DNA of 42,081 bases from Propionivibrio sp. (GTDB lineage: Bacteria > Pseudomonadota > Gammaproteobacteria > Burkholderiales > Rhodocyclaceae). Positions 17,061 to 26,754 of the stretch are shown piece by piece. The stretch covers positions 1-42,081 of the forward strand of contig NZ_JAPUVO010000106.1 of assembly GCF_029255185.1 (NCBI RefSeq), in the 5' to 3' direction. The stretch's first letter is position 1, and the number at the start of each line of letters is the position of its first letter. The notes under the pieces were generated by a model, which made no database searches, had not been told where the DNA came from, and worked only from the letters and a program-made list of their open reading frames with translations. Position numbers and translations under genes: made by a program.

Positions 17061-18281
17061 ATGACGATCGAAACCTTTCGCCGCTGCGCATTGCCCTCGT
17101 GGTGCGTCCTGCTGGCCCTTGCCGTCGGGTGTTCATCAACCGTGGCTGCGGGTGATACGGGCAGCCCTGGTTGCAGCGAACCCGGACGCTGGCTGACGCT
17201 TGCGGGAAGCTTGCCGCGCCCGCTGGCTGGCAGCAAGGTTATCGGCGCGGCCTTGCTTAATGATATTGTCCTGCTCGGCGAAGAACACGACAACGAGGAC
17301 CATCATCGCTGGCAACTTCAGGTACTCGCGGCGTTGTACGGGCAACGCCAGGATCTGGTGATCGGCCTGGAAATGTTTCCCCGGCGCATCCAATCGGTTC
17401 TTGATTGCTGGGTCCAGGGTCGGCTGAGTCCCAAGGAGTTTCTCACCCAATCGGAGTGGGACAGCGTCTGGGGGCAGCCGATCATGCTCTACATGCCACT
17501 CTTCGATTTCGCCCGCATTAACCGCATCCCCATGCTGGCGCTCAACATTGACCAAAAATTAAGCCGTGCAATCTCCGAAAAAGGCTGGGACGCCGTCCCC
17601 GTAAGCGAGCGCGAAGGACTCAGCCGTGCCGCACCGCCACCGCCCGCGTATCGTGATTTCCTGTTCGAGATTTATCGTCAGCATCCGGTCAAGGGCAGCG
17701 CAGGCCCGCGCCGTCCGGCGAAATCCGATCCGGAGTTCAAGAACTTTGTCGATGCTCAACTGGCCTGGGATCGCGCCATGGCCGAGGCGTTGGCGCAGCG
17801 GCTCGGTGCCGGCGTCGACCGGCCACTGCTGGTCGGTATCATCGGCAGCGGCCATCTACGTTTTGGCTACGGCGTACCACACCAATTGCGTGACCTCGGC
17901 ATTGGCCAACTGAGCACACTGCTGCCGGTTACGGCCGGTGACGATTGCCGGGAGTTCCCGCCCGCTTTCGCCGATGCCGTCTTTGCCATCGCCCAGCAGC
18001 CAGTACCGCCTCCTGATCCGCCAAGACTGGGCGTCCAGCTCGACGAGAGTAGCGCTGGCGGCGGCGTGCGCATCGTCGCCGTAACTGCCGGCAGCCTGGC
18101 TGAGCAAAGCGGACTGAAAGTCGGCGACCAGTTGCTCGAAGTGGCCGGACGCCCTGTGCAAAAAAATGCCTCGGTCATTGCTGCGGTCCGCCGGCAAGCG
18201 CCCGGTACCTGGTTGCCGCTGCGCCTACGGCGCGGTGACGCAAGCCTCGACCTGGTCGTGCGTTTCCCGCCTGCTCCGTAA
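17061..18281 (+). CDS. ChaN-family (haem-binding-like) protein with C-terminal PDZ domain
   Basis: This exported protein of about 406 residues has an N-terminal hydrophobic signal ending near LAVGCSS, possibly a lipobox with an imperfect -3 residue. The central domain (about 60-290) is of the ChaN/Tiki-like superfamily (PF04187), shown by LLGEEHDNEDHHRWQ, GLEMFPRRIQ and GSGHLRFGYGVP. ChaN proteins bind haem, but a protease-like activity is known in Tiki relatives. A PDZ domain occupies the last 85 residues (LGVQLDESSAGGGVRIV, SGLKVGDQLLEV). A GTG start at 17037 is possible, but the ATG at 17061 places the signal peptide properly. It ends four bases before the M1 peptidase ATG, so the two are likely cotranslated. 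Confidence 0.82.
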   Translation: MTIETFRRCALPSWCVLLALAVGCSSTVAAGDTGSPGCSEPGRWLTLAGSLPRPLAGSKVIGAALLNDIVLLGEEHDNEDHHRWQLQVLAALYGQRQDLVIGLEMFPRRIQSVLDCWVQGRLSPKEFLTQSEWDSVWGQPIMLYMPLFDFARINRIPMLALNIDQKLSRAISEKGWDAVPVSEREGLSRAAPPPPAYRDFLFEIYRQHPVKGSAGPRRPAKSDPEFKNFVDAQLAWDRAMAEALAQRLGAGVDRPLLVGIIGSGHLRFGYGVPHQLRDLGIGQLSTLLPVTAGDDCREFPPAFADAVFAIAQQPVPPPDPPRLGVQLDESSAGGGVRIVAVTAGSLAEQSGLKVGDQLLEVAGRPVQKNASVIAAVRRQAPGTWLPLRLRRGDASLDLVVRFPPAP

Positions 18282-18285
18282 AGCG

Positions 18286-20349
18286 ATGCCCCTGTTTTCA
18301 GTTGCCTGCCGCTGGTTCTTCGCCCTCGTGCTGCTCGCCGCTTTTCGCCTGACCACGGCGCTGCCCTCGATCGAACTGGACCTCTCACTCGACCCGCCAA
18401 CCCGGCAGTTCAAGGCACAAGCTCTGATCACACCGGAAATCAGCGACTTTCGCTTTGTCCTGCATGAGTCGCTGAAAATAGTTGCCGTCAGCGTCGATGG
18501 CAAAGCGCTCAAAGCCCAACGGCTGGCCAGTGACAGCCCGCTGGTGCAGTGGAAAATCATGCTGCCAAAAGGGGCAACACGGGGGGCAACGCGGGTTCAT
18601 GTCAATTATGCAGGCATCCTGCCGCCGCTTGAACAGGGCCGGGATCATCGCAGCGTATTGCACGGCATGCCGCCGATGGCGTCGCCCGAGGGAAGTTTTC
18701 TGCCGGCGGGCAGCGGCTGGTATCCCAAACCGCCGGCGCTGTTTTCCTATCGGCTACAACTGTCAGTACCGGCCAACCAGCGTGCTCTGGTTTCCGGACG
18801 ACTGCTCACCGAATCGCAAGCCTCCGACGACCGTTACCGGGCCAGTTTCGAATTCAGCCAGCCAACCGATGGTATCGACCTGATGGCCGGCCCCTGGGTC
18901 GTTCGCGAGAAAATGCTGGCGCGCCAAAACGGCGCGCCGCTGCGCCTGCGCACCTACTTTCCGTTCAGCCTCGACGCCGAGCCTGGGCTGGCCCAGGCTT
19001 ACCTCGACGACTCGGCACGCCATCTCGAACGCTACAGCGATGAAATCGGCGCTTACCCATACAGCGAATTTTCGGTCGTTGCCAGCCCCTTGCCGACCGG
19101 CTTCGGCATGCCGGCCCTGACTTATATCGGCGCTGCGGTGCTGCGCCTGCCCTTCATCCGCAAAATCTCGCTCGGCCACGAGATCCTGCACAACTGGTGG
19201 GGAAATGGCGTTTATGTCGACTACGCACAGGGTAACTGGTCGGAAGGACTGACCACCTTGATGGCCGATTATGCCGCTAAGGAAGGCGAGTCGGCCGCCG
19301 CCGCAAGCGAGATGCGGCTCTCCTGGCTGCGTGACGCGGCGGCCTTGCCCACCGCCGACCAGCCGGCGCTGCGAGACTTCCGCTCACGCACGCACAGCGC
19401 CGAGGCAGCGGTGGGCTATGGCAAGGCGGCGATGGTTTTCCTGATGTTGCGCGAGCGCATCGGCGAAACAGCGTTCCGCCGGGGAATTCGCGAGTTCTGG
19501 GCGCAGCAGCAGTTTCGCGTGGCGTCCTGGCAGGACCTGCGGCTGGCCTTCGAGCACGCCTCCGGCGAAAAGCTCGGCCAATTTTTCGCGGCCTGGACTG
19601 ATCGTCGCGACCTACCGCAGATTGCCATCGAAACGGCCAGCACCCAGCCCCTCGGCCAGGGCCATCGACTGAGCGTGACGATCACGCAAGCGGGCCGGCC
19701 AATGCCGCTGCATCTGCCTCTTGAGCTCTCGGCGCCGGGACAGCGGCAGACTCGCTGGATCGACCTCGGCACTGCCCGCGAGTTGGTGCAACTGGATGTG
19801 GATTTCAACCCGCAGCAGCTTCGCCTCGACCCGGAGACACGGGTCTGGCGGCGGCTTGACGACGCACAACTGCCACCGATCCTGCGCCGCTGGATCGGCG
19901 CACCCGCCCCTTTGCTGATCAATGCCACTGCCAACGGCGAGGCGCACGCCGCCGTTAATGAGTTGGCACAGCGTTTCTTCGAGACGCCGCCCAAGACGAT
20001 CACGGTGGGCGACCTGGCCCGCGCCAGACGTTCGGGGGCGACCATCCTGCTCGCCGGAACGCACGCCGAGGTGGCCGCAGCACTGGCCGCCGTCGACCTC
20101 CCGCCGGTTCAACTTGCACAGACCGACCGACACGCCTCAGCGCAGGTGTGGACGTCAGGAGGCGAAAATGGATCGCCGCTCTTGGTCATTACCGCCGAAA
20201 ACACCGCAGCGCTACGCGCCATGCAACGCGCACTACCGCACTACGGCAACCAGAGCTGGCTTGTTTTTTCTGACTCTCAAGTCCTTGCGCGTGGCGTCTG
20301 GCCGGTACGCGAGCGCGTCGTGCCGGTCAGTCAGCCAACGGGCCATTGA
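18286..20349 (+). CDS. Secreted M1-family zinc metallopeptidase
   Basis: This 687-residue protein has an N-terminal signal peptide (ACRWFFALVLLAAF) and a beta-rich N-terminal domain. The gluzincin catalytic domain has HEILHNWWGNG with H298, E299 and H302, and the third zinc ligand E320 in GNWSEGLTT. The gap from H302 to this Glu is one residue shorter than in classical M1 aminopeptidases, as I recall for a periplasmic M1-like subgroup. GFGMPALTYIG stands where GAMEN would be, and VGYGKAAMVF provides the likely catalytic Tyr. The last 200 residues are an uncharacterised domain. An in-frame ATG at 18166 lies inside the chaN-like gene. I prefer 18286, which gives a proper signal peptide four bases after that gene. 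Aminopeptidase activity is an inference. Confidence 0.85.
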   Translation: MPLFSVACRWFFALVLLAAFRLTTALPSIELDLSLDPPTRQFKAQALITPEISDFRFVLHESLKIVAVSVDGKALKAQRLASDSPLVQWKIMLPKGATRGATRVHVNYAGILPPLEQGRDHRSVLHGMPPMASPEGSFLPAGSGWYPKPPALFSYRLQLSVPANQRALVSGRLLTESQASDDRYRASFEFSQPTDGIDLMAGPWVVREKMLARQNGAPLRLRTYFPFSLDAEPGLAQAYLDDSARHLERYSDEIGAYPYSEFSVVASPLPTGFGMPALTYIGAAVLRLPFIRKISLGHEILHNWWGNGVYVDYAQGNWSEGLTTLMADYAAKEGESAAAASEMRLSWLRDAAALPTADQPALRDFRSRTHSAEAAVGYGKAAMVFLMLRERIGETAFRRGIREFWAQQQFRVASWQDLRLAFEHASGEKLGQFFAAWTDRRDLPQIAIETASTQPLGQGHRLSVTITQAGRPMPLHLPLELSAPGQRQTRWIDLGTARELVQLDVDFNPQQLRLDPETRVWRRLDDAQLPPILRRWIGAPAPLLINATANGEAHAAVNELAQRFFETPPKTITVGDLARARRSGATILLAGTHAEVAAALAAVDLPPVQLAQTDRHASAQVWTSGGENGSPLLVITAENTAALRAMQRALPHYGNQSWLVFSDSQVLARGVWPVRERVVPVSQPTGH

Positions 20350-20354
20350 AGCTG

Positions 20355-20382
20355 GAAACCTCAGCACAAAGGTGAGGATTTC
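20355..20382. terminator. Possible terminator hairpin between convergent genes
   Basis: GAAACCTCA (20355-20363) pairs with TGAGGATTTC (20373-20382) with one bulged base, in the 37 bases between the M1 peptidase stop and the SEC-C gene stop. No long T tract follows on either strand, so termination is only plausible. Confidence 0.35.
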
Positions 20383-20386
20383 AGGA

Positions 20387-22627
20387 TTATTCTGCTCGCC
20401 CCAGGCCAATCGACCCCCAGAGAAAATCATACGAAATCTCGCGGCGGCCTTGCTGTAAAGCCTGATCCTTTTCACTCTCGGCGTAACTTCTGAGCAAGCC
20501 TTTCACGCGCTCGAGCCCGGCCGAGGTCTTGATCGCCTGACGCGGGGTCTTGCCACCCAAGGCCGGAAGCGGTTCGTCGCTCCAGTTGGCGTACGTGCGG
20601 CGCAGCACTTTTTCAACTATCTCGGCCAGCGCTTCGGGAGGCAGCTTCGGGGCACTTGGTGCGGCAGGAGTGGTCTCGCCCAGCGACACATTGTTCATGA
20701 TGCCCTTGGGATCAGACAGCACCCGGCCCGCGAATTCGACCGACTCCCCAGCCAGGGCCTCAAACCAGGGCCGGCCCTGATCGGAAAAATTCTGCGTCTT
20801 GTAGAAAACCTCTATCTTCTCCGCACTCTTGCCGGGGTTGATCGCTAGTGTCTGGCGTGTCTGTCCATCCGCGCAGTCAATGAGTCGCGCCCAGCCGGTG
20901 GCGCGATCGCCCTCGATGTCGGCTTGGGTCGCCAGCGTGGCAGAGAGGACATCCCAGTTCTTTACCCGGTAATGGTCGGTGATCAACAAAATCGGATCGC
21001 CCGAATGGAAATCGATGACTGTCGGCAACGGCAGGGGGCGTGCGTACTGCGCGATCCAGTTGCGGCGGATGATCTGGCTCAGCACCTGGGGCTGACCGTC
21101 ACCGTGAGCGGCGGATTCAGCCATGACTGCGGCGTTCATCAGGCGCGAGAACGGATAGGTCGCGCCGGATATTTCGAGATGGCCGTCGACGTCCATGATC
21201 CGCACGCCGATCAGGTTGCCAATGCGGGCCTGCGCGCTACCCGACTTTTCATACACCATCAGCGGCGCCGCCTCGATGTCCAGCGCATCGCACAGCCGCA
21301 TGCCGACACCGGGCAGGACTTCGGTAATGTCGTAAAGTCGCAACGGCTGGCGGCGCAACTGCTCGATCCAGCGTCGCTGGCCCGGCGTGAATGCCGGCCC
21401 GCCCGGCCCAAGCAAGAGCTCCATCACCTCGCGCTGGACGCCCTTAACGGCAATGCTACCCTCGGCCAGCAGCCACTCCATCGCATTGATCTGCACCCCT
21501 TGCCAAGCCTCATCGTCAATCTTTTGCAGCGCCGCTTGTTCCTCGTTGTCCAGACCATCGTTCAGCATGTTCTGGATGGCGGTCTTCGCCGCCTTGCCGT
21601 GGTAGCTGGTCAGCCATTCGATCGCCCGGCCGACACCACCTTCCTTGCCTTCTTCAACAACAGCCTCGCTGCTTTCTTTGTCGCAACACTTCTTGAACTT
21701 CTTGCCGGAACCGCAGGGACAAGGATCGTTGCGACCGACTTTGGGCAGGTTACGGATCGGCGTGACACCGCTGTGCGGAGCATACGAAGGCCAGACCGGC
21801 GCCTGCGGGTGACGGTCGAGCTTTGGTTTGGGCGGCTGGTAGCACATCCAGCTCATGATTTCATCCAGGCCATCGCGAATATAGCAGTTTCCCTCTTGCG
21901 TCGCGGCCTCGGCGATGCAGTCCGTTGCGAGCATGGCAGACTTGTTCTCGAACCACTTAAGACCCGTGACGCTCGGATCGATCAGGCCCTCGCCGAACCA
22001 GCCGCGAATTTTTTCCAGCAGTGGCGCCGGCCCGAGTTCGCTGGCGGCATCGATCACCCAGGTCAGGAAGTCATCGCGTTCAGTTTCGTTATCAGATTCA
22101 CTATCCGATTCGAGATGCCGCAGAACATCCGCTTCTCGCTCTGCCAATACCTCGATATAGGCCAGCACTTCGTCGCGATCTCCCTCCCCTTCGATCACTC
22201 GCACCACCAGCGCCATCAGCGCCGCATAACGGCACCACATGTCGGCGGCCCGATCTTCGGCCAAGGCCTGAAGCGGCGCCAAATCACCGTCACACACCGA
22301 GGCCAGCATGCGCCCCAGCTGGGTGCCAACGTCGTCGCCGAACAGCTCGTTAGCACGCTCGGTGGAGCAGTGGCAGATTCTCGCCAGTGGCCTGTAGGCC
22401 CGCGCATCGCGTTTCTCAGCCGCCAGATACACGGCAAAGGAAAACAGGGCGTCATATTCCCATGTAGTTTCGTCTAGCAGCGTCGAGCCGCCGTCGGCAA
22501 CACGCTCAATTTCCGCGATGAATAACGGAGCCAATTCACCCCAGCGCGCGCGTGCTTCCTCCGCGGCGGCTTGTGGAAAAGGGTGCGCCATGCGCGCGAG
22601 GGAGGTCCTGATATCTTGCCATTCCAT
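20387..22627 (-). CDS. SEC-C motif protein, DUF1186-like N-terminal domain
   Basis: This 746-residue cytoplasmic protein has a helical N-terminal region (about 1-265) resembling DUF1186. A SEC-C zinc-binding motif follows at about 298-315 ([18 protein letters not shown], with C303, C305, C314 and C315). It ends with a long region of no family I recognise. SEC-C motifs occur in SecA and in many proteins of unknown role, where they bind zinc and sometimes SecB or ribosomes. The tail contains repeated acidic stretches and a final segment with [18 protein letters not shown]. It lies eight bases after the next upstream gene and is probably in the same operon. No enzymatic role is evident. Confidence 0.75.
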   Translation of the reverse strand: MEWQDIRTSLARMAHPFPQAAAEEARARWGELAPLFIAEIERVADGGSTLLDETTWEYDALFSFAVYLAAEKRDARAYRPLARICHCSTERANELFGDDVGTQLGRMLASVCDGDLAPLQALAEDRAADMWCRYAALMALVVRVIEGEGDRDEVLAYIEVLAEREADVLRHLESDSESDNETERDDFLTWVIDAASELGPAPLLEKIRGWFGEGLIDPSVTGLKWFENKSAMLATDCIAEAATQEGNCYIRDGLDEIMSWMCYQPPKPKLDRHPQAPVWPSYAPHSGVTPIRNLPKVGRNDPCPCGSGKKFKKCCDKESSEAVVEEGKEGGVGRAIEWLTSYHGKAAKTAIQNMLNDGLDNEEQAALQKIDDEAWQGVQINAMEWLLAEGSIAVKGVQREVMELLLGPGGPAFTPGQRRWIEQLRRQPLRLYDITEVLPGVGMRLCDALDIEAAPLMVYEKSGSAQARIGNLIGVRIMDVDGHLEISGATYPFSRLMNAAVMAESAAHGDGQPQVLSQIIRRNWIAQYARPLPLPTVIDFHSGDPILLITDHYRVKNWDVLSATLATQADIEGDRATGWARLIDCADGQTRQTLAINPGKSAEKIEVFYKTQNFSDQGRPWFEALAGESVEFAGRVLSDPKGIMNNVSLGETTPAAPSAPKLPPEALAEIVEKVLRRTYANWSDEPLPALGGKTPRQAIKTSAGLERVKGLLRSYAESEKDQALQQGRREISYDFLWGSIGLGRAE

Positions 22628-22635
22628 GAAAGTTC

Positions 22636-23502
22636 CTATCTGTTTTGCATGTAGCGCGCGAACAATGCGGGATGCATCTCGCGCAGTTTTTTACGGTTCT
22701 CGACCAGTTCACCATGACGCCCCTGGCGTTCGAGCGCGAGCAGAGCAAGGACGACGCGAGCGCAACTTTCCGGTGGCGTATGCGCGCCGTCCTGGGCCAA
22801 CCGCAACCCTTCCGCCAGCCGGCCATCGGCGAGGAGCGCCCAGGCAGGAAGCCAGGAGAAATCGTCGGGGCTACCCTCCCCTTCAAACTCGGCGTCGAAG
22901 CCGCGTACGAGCCGGTCTAGCGCAGGTAGTTCAAGCCGTGGCGCAAGTGCTTGTGCGCGCCGCGGCGCCATCCAAGCAAGTTCAGCCAGCAGCGGCCAGA
23001 TCGCATCGAATCCGCCGAACCGGCATCGCGCTTCGATCATCCACGCCAGCGGCGCCGGCTGCCGCCGCCACGACTCGATGCGTTCGATGCACACAGCGGC
23101 ATCCTCCCAGCACCCGGCACGGAGCAGCAGTGGCGCTGCATGCAGTGACTCGTTGCCGGAATCGAAAGGGTACTTGGCAATGGCCGCCGCCAACTCGGCC
23201 CAAAGCGGCGAAAGCCATTTCTGCGCAGCTCTGCCGAACACCTCATGGGCCGCTGCCGAAATAGCGCCTCCGGTTTCCCGCAGGATCGCAATGGCGGCCT
23301 CGCGCGGAATTGGAGTCGGCGTTGGAGAACGCAAGGTCTCGCACAGGAGAGCAAAGGCCGGCAGCAGCGGATCGGTGCTGTATTCAGCAGCAAGTGTCGC
23401 GATCGCTTGCGCGCACGCACCGGTGTCGCGCTCATGCAAAGCATCTATGACCGCGTTGCGCAAGACCACGTCGCGGCTGTGCTCAAAGATATCGAGTTGC
23501 AT
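22636..23502 (-). CDS. Hypothetical helical-repeat protein
   Basis: This 288-residue protein begins [20 protein letters not shown]. It is rich in Ala, Leu and Glu, with paired helices that suggest a TPR- or HEAT-like solenoid (for example [19 protein letters not shown] and [17 protein letters not shown]). There is no signal peptide and no catalytic motif that I can see. Its stop is eight bases before the SEC-C protein start, so the two are almost certainly cotranscribed and may work together. I do not recognise the family. A TATAAT lies about 87 bases upstream. Confidence 0.7.
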   Translation of the reverse strand: MQLDIFEHSRDVVLRNAVIDALHERDTGACAQAIATLAAEYSTDPLLPAFALLCETLRSPTPTPIPREAAIAILRETGGAISAAAHEVFGRAAQKWLSPLWAELAAAIAKYPFDSGNESLHAAPLLLRAGCWEDAAVCIERIESWRRQPAPLAWMIEARCRFGGFDAIWPLLAELAWMAPRRAQALAPRLELPALDRLVRGFDAEFEGEGSPDDFSWLPAWALLADGRLAEGLRLAQDGAHTPPESCARVVLALLALERQGRHGELVENRKKLREMHPALFARYMQNR

Positions 23503-23588
23503 TGGGGATGTCGGCTGGGTCGTGCTGTAATCAGTCTGCGCGAAAACAACGCCGATTCAATAATTCTGACGGGTTGTGCGTTGAAATG

Positions 23589-23594
23589 ATTATA
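23589..23594 (-). promoter_or_regulatory. Candidate -10 element for the SEC-C operon
   Basis: A perfect TATAAT on the minus strand lies 87 bases before the start codon at 23502. The corresponding -35 (TCGATT at about 18 bases) is poor. The surrounding 23503-23766 holds no gene that I can support. Confidence 0.35.
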
Positions 23595-23766
23595 CCGGCT
23601 CCGGACAGACAGAAATCGATTTCCGGCGCCCGGCGGTGGCCCAGGATAAGCTTACACCGCAAGACTCCACTGATCACCGCCAATTTTTGTCCACCTGAAC
23701 GGGACACGCTCTATTCGGGAACAGTTGACTCACCAAAATTTCTGTTGCGAAAAAGAACACCCAAAT

Positions 23767-23794
23767 AAAAAACCGCCATCAGTGGCGGTTTTTT
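23767..23794 (-). terminator. Intrinsic terminator of the tRNA operon
   Basis: A 12-bp stem AAAAAACCGCCA/TGGCGGTTTTTT with loop TCAG has A and T tracts on either side, so it can act on both strands. It lies just downstream of tRNA-Asp on the minus strand and closes the Ala-Glu-Asp tRNA transcript. Confidence 0.85.
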
Positions 23795-23805
23795 ATAGGC
23801 TACAT

Positions 23806-23882
23806 TGGCGGAGTGGACGGGACTCGAACCCGCGACCCCCGGCGTGACAGGCCGGTATTCTAACCAACTGAACTACCACTCC
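23806..23882 (-). tRNA. tRNA-Asp (GTC)
   Basis: The cloverleaf is complete. The 5' arm GGAGTGG pairs with CCACTCC, the D-arm has AGTTCAGTTGGTTAGA, the anticodon loop CTGTCAC gives GTC, and the T-arm GCGGGTTCGAGTCCCGT is normal. The discriminator is G and CCA is encoded. It is the last of three tRNAs on this strand. Confidence 0.96.
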
Positions 23883-23939
23883 AGTGCTTCTTCAACAAAG
23901 GACTTCTGCTTGTCGCAGTTGGCATCCTCTGCCTATTCT

Positions 23940-24015
23940 TGGCGTCCCCACGGGGATTCGAACCCCGGTACCTACCGTGAAAGGGTAGTGTCCTAGGCCT
24001 CTAGACGATGGGGAC
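23940..24015 (-). tRNA. tRNA-Glu (TTC)
   Basis: The acceptor arm GTCCCCA pairs with TGGGGAC, the D-arm holds TCTAGAGGCCTAGGA, the anticodon loop CTTTCAC gives TTC, and the T-arm is CGGGGTTCGAATCCCCG. CCA is encoded. It lies near gltX, which charges this tRNA. Confidence 0.96.
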
Positions 24016-24041
24016 CCGGACTAACAAATCTTTCAACTCGT

Positions 24042-24117
<76 letters not shown>

Positions 24118-24134
24118 TCTCGAAAGAAGGGCGC

Positions 24135-24163
24135 ATTATAGGGATGCGGCCAGGTATTGTAAA
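24135..24163 (-). promoter_or_regulatory. Strong sigma-70 promoter of the tRNA-Ala-Glu-Asp operon
   Basis: On the minus strand, TTTACA (24163-24158) and TATAAT (24140-24135) are separated by exactly 17 bases. A GCGCCC stretch follows the -10, which is the GC-rich discriminator typical of stringently controlled stable RNA promoters. Confidence 0.85.
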
Positions 24164-24200
24164 GTGCTTTCTACGCTTCATCGAGCATGCGCGACATTGC

Positions 24201-25595
24201 TTAGTTTTTCGTTGCCGCCGTCAGGCGCTTGAGTGCCAGTTCGCGCGGGAAAAGTGTGATCACCGCGTCGACCGAGGGTGTCTGCACCTGTCCTGTCAGG
24301 AGCACGCGCAGCGGCATCGCCAGCCTGGGCATCTTCAATCCATGCTTGCCGATGCAGGTCTTGATCAGTGCGTTGATGGCCGGTGCTTCCCAAGCCACAT
24401 CGTGCATACCGTCGATGAAATCGGCCAGTGCCGGCAACGCTTCCGGCGTCAGGTGCTGGGCCAGTATGTCGGCCTTCGGGTGCAAGTCGATGTAGAACAC
24501 TTCGGCGGCGTCTGCCAGTTCGTTCAGATTGCTGACACGCACCTTGTAGAGATCGATGATGGCCGCCAATGACGGGGTGTGGGTAAGCGTCACTCGCCGT
24601 GCTTCGAGGCGCGGGCGAACCAGCGCCGCCAGCCGGTCATTGTCGGCCAGCTTGAGGTAATGGGCATTGAGCCAGTTCAGCTTCTCGGTGTTAAATTGTG
24701 CTGCTGACGGCGTGATGTGCTCAAGGTCGAACCAGGCGCAGAACTGCTGCATCGAGAACACCTCGTCATCGCCATGCGACCAACCAAGACGCGCCAGATA
24801 ATTGAGGACCGCCTCCGGCAGATAGCCTGCGTCATCGTACTGCATCACGCTTACCGCGCCGTGGCGCTTGGACAGCTTCTGCCCGTCATCACCCAGAATC
24901 ATCGAAAGATGTGCGTAGAGCGGCACTTGCGCACCCAGCGCCTTGAAAATATTGATTTGTCGTGGCGTGTTGTTGACGTGGTCGTCGCCACGGATAACAT
25001 GGGTGATTCCCATCTCCCAGTCGTCCACGACGACGCAGAAATTATAGGTTGGCGTTCCGTCTGCACGAGCGATCACCAGATCATCGAGTTCGGCATTGGC
25101 AATTTCGATACGTCCCTTCACCAAGTCGTCCCAGGCCACCACGCCCGCACTCGGATTGCGAAAGCGTACGACCGGCAGCACACCGGCAGGAGGCGTCGGC
25201 AGTATCTTGCCGGGCTCCGGGCGCCAGGCGCCGTCGTAACGGGGCTTGAGCCCCCCGGCGCGCTGCTCCTCGCGCACGCGCTCGAGCTCTTCCGGCGTTG
25301 TGTAGCAGAGGTAGGCGGCGCCGGACGCGAGCATCGATTTGAGCGCGGCCTGGTAGCGATCCATACGCTGCATCTGGTAAAACGGACCTTCGTCGTGCGC
25401 CAAGCCGAGCCAGTTCATACCATCGAGAATCGCCTGTACGGCCTCGGGCGTCGAACGCGCAACGTCAGTATCTTCAACGCGCAGAACAAATACGCCCCGG
25501 TGATGACGGGCAAAAGCCCAGGAGAAAAGAGCAGTTCGGGCGCCACCAATATGCAGGAAGCCAGTCGGTGAAGGGGCAAAACGAGTGCGTATCAT
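24201..25595 (-). CDS. gltX: Glutamate--tRNA ligase
   Basis: This 464-residue class I aminoacyl-tRNA synthetase attaches glutamate to tRNA-Glu. The nucleotide-binding HIGH motif appears as HIGG at 15-18 in [14 protein letters not shown], and the KMSKS equivalent is KLSKR at 240-244 in [11 protein letters not shown]. The catalytic core includes [21 protein letters not shown] and [12 protein letters not shown], and a helical anticodon-binding domain makes up the C-terminal third. I chose the ATG at 25595 ([12 protein letters not shown]), 15 codons inside the longest frame, because it matches the family N-terminus. The tRNA operon lies immediately downstream on the same strand with its own promoter. 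Confidence 0.96.
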   Translation of the reverse strand: MIRTRFAPSPTGFLHIGGARTALFSWAFARHHRGVFVLRVEDTDVARSTPEAVQAILDGMNWLGLAHDEGPFYQMQRMDRYQAALKSMLASGAAYLCYTTPEELERVREEQRAGGLKPRYDGAWRPEPGKILPTPPAGVLPVVRFRNPSAGVVAWDDLVKGRIEIANAELDDLVIARADGTPTYNFCVVVDDWEMGITHVIRGDDHVNNTPRQINIFKALGAQVPLYAHLSMILGDDGQKLSKRHGAVSVMQYDDAGYLPEAVLNYLARLGWSHGDDEVFSMQQFCAWFDLEHITPSAAQFNTEKLNWLNAHYLKLADNDRLAALVRPRLEARRVTLTHTPSLAAIIDLYKVRVSNLNELADAAEVFYIDLHPKADILAQHLTPEALPALADFIDGMHDVAWEAPAINALIKTCIGKHGLKMPRLAMPLRVLLTGQVQTPSVDAVITLFPRELALKRLTAATKN

Positions 25596-25691
25596 GGTCG
25601 CTAGCCAAACAACGGAAAGGACGTATTGTAAAGTAAGCACACTTCAAATTGACCATGAGGCATTGTTATGGTTAAATCCCGTCCCTCTGTC

Positions 25692-25734
25692 GGGGGCTTA
25701 GCCCAGCGCCAGAGCACTGCCTTCACACGGCGGT
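25692..25734 (+). pseudogene. 5'-half relic of a tRNA-Val-like gene
   Basis: The sequence GGGGGCTTAGCCCAGCGCCA continues with AGAGCACTGCCTTCACACGG. It mirrors the first 43 bases of the intact tRNA-Val(CAC) 65 bases downstream: acceptor 5' strand, D-arm, and anticodon stem-loop with the same CTTCACACGG. Variable loop, T-arm and 3' acceptor strand are missing, and the next bases are AT-rich. It cannot fold as a full tRNA, so it is a relic. Confidence 0.6.
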
Positions 25735-25798
25735 AAAAGATGAGAAATGAATATTTCGACTCTTTGTTTTGCGTGTAACTTTTTGATTGCCAAAGCGT

Positions 25799-25873
25799 GG
25801 GCGGCTAGCTCAGGGGTAGAGCATTACCTTCACACGGTAGGGGTCGGGGGTTCGAAACCCTCGCCGCCCACCA
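25799..25873 (+). tRNA. tRNA-Val (CAC)
   Basis: The acceptor GGGCGGC pairs with GCCGCCC. The D-arm is AGCTCAGGGGTAGAGC, the anticodon loop TTCACAC gives CAC, and the T-arm is TCGGGGGTTCGAAACCCTCG. The discriminator is A and CCA is encoded at 25871-25873. No clear terminator follows before the convergent amidotransferase pseudogene. Confidence 0.93.
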
Positions 25874-25921
25874 CGTAAAATCAACGAGTTACCAAGGATG
25901 GTCAAAACCGACTGGCCAGGA

Positions 25922-26691
25922 TCAGGCGGGGTGATAGGCGCCTTCTGCGAACATCGCCACGCTATCGACCGGCAACGGCGTCCAGGTTTCGTTGTCGGTC
26001 AGCGGCAAAGTGGCGATCAGTACGACGCGATCATCCGGGGATGTCACGTCATTAAAATCGACCGCCACGTCCTGATCCTTAAGGTGCGCGACGGCGAACG
26101 GTGCTTGGCGGACGATGTAGTGCAGTTCGGTCGAGCGGTGGGCAAACAGGCAATCGCCGTTCGAGAGCAGAAAATTGAATGGGCCGTGGGGCCTGACTTG
26201 CGCCGAGAATTCTTCCAGCACTCCACGCAATGCGAAACGGTCGGGAACTGCCGCGGGAAAACGCAGGCGAAGGGTTTGCAACAGGTGGCAGAAGGCAAGC
26301 TCGCTGTCGGTTTGCCCGACGGGAAGGAAGCTGCCATCAAGCGCTGGTGCATAGCCATCGAGATTGCCGTTGTGCGCAAAAATCCAGTAGCGCCCCCAGA
26401 GTTCGCGCATAAAGGGGGGGTATTTTCGAGGCCGACTGGCCCCTGGGTCGCCTTGCGGATATGGGCGATGACGTTTAGCGAACGGATCGGGTAATGACGC
26501 ACCAGTTCGGCCACCGGCGACTCGCATGAGGGCTGAGGGTCGAGGAAAATACGCACGCCACGACCCTCGAAAAAAGCGATTCCCCATCCGTCGCGGTGGA
26601 CGTCAGTACTCCCCCCGCGCGCCTGGAAACCGGTGAAGGAAAAGCAGATGTCTGTGGGGGCATTGCAGTTCATCCCTAGGAGCTGACAGAT
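25922..26691 (-). pseudogene. Class II glutamine amidotransferase (YafJ/EgtC-like), start-codon loss and frameshift
   Basis: Two overlapping frames together make one protein of about 256 residues. The N-terminal frame contains [30 protein letters not shown] and [15 protein letters not shown]. The other frame continues with [32 protein letters not shown] and a normal C-terminus. They join at a run of seven G (26414-26420 on the plus strand), where one base is missing. The N-terminus should read Met-Cys-Gln-Leu-Leu-Gly, with Cys2 as nucleophile. Here the codon before TGT (26688-26686) is ATC at 26691-26689, while a ribosome site AAAGGA remains at normal spacing. Two independent lesions argue for a true pseudogene. 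The homopolymer alone could be a sequencing error. Confidence 0.8.
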
Positions 26692-26754
26692 GATTTTATC
26701 CTTTCGACATTAGTACAAAAGCATTAATAACTGATGTCAGAACTCGTCTCTAAC

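Noticed and set aside
20924-22477. 517-codon plus-strand frame opposite the SEC-C gene
   Set aside because: Its composition is dominated by His, Arg and Gln, as expected for antisense GC-rich sequence, and the minus-strand gene has clear domains.
23660-23760. Possible insertion-sequence end (GGGACACGCTCTATTCGGGA region)
   Set aside because: It looks faintly like mobile DNA, but no inverted partner or transposase fragment is present.
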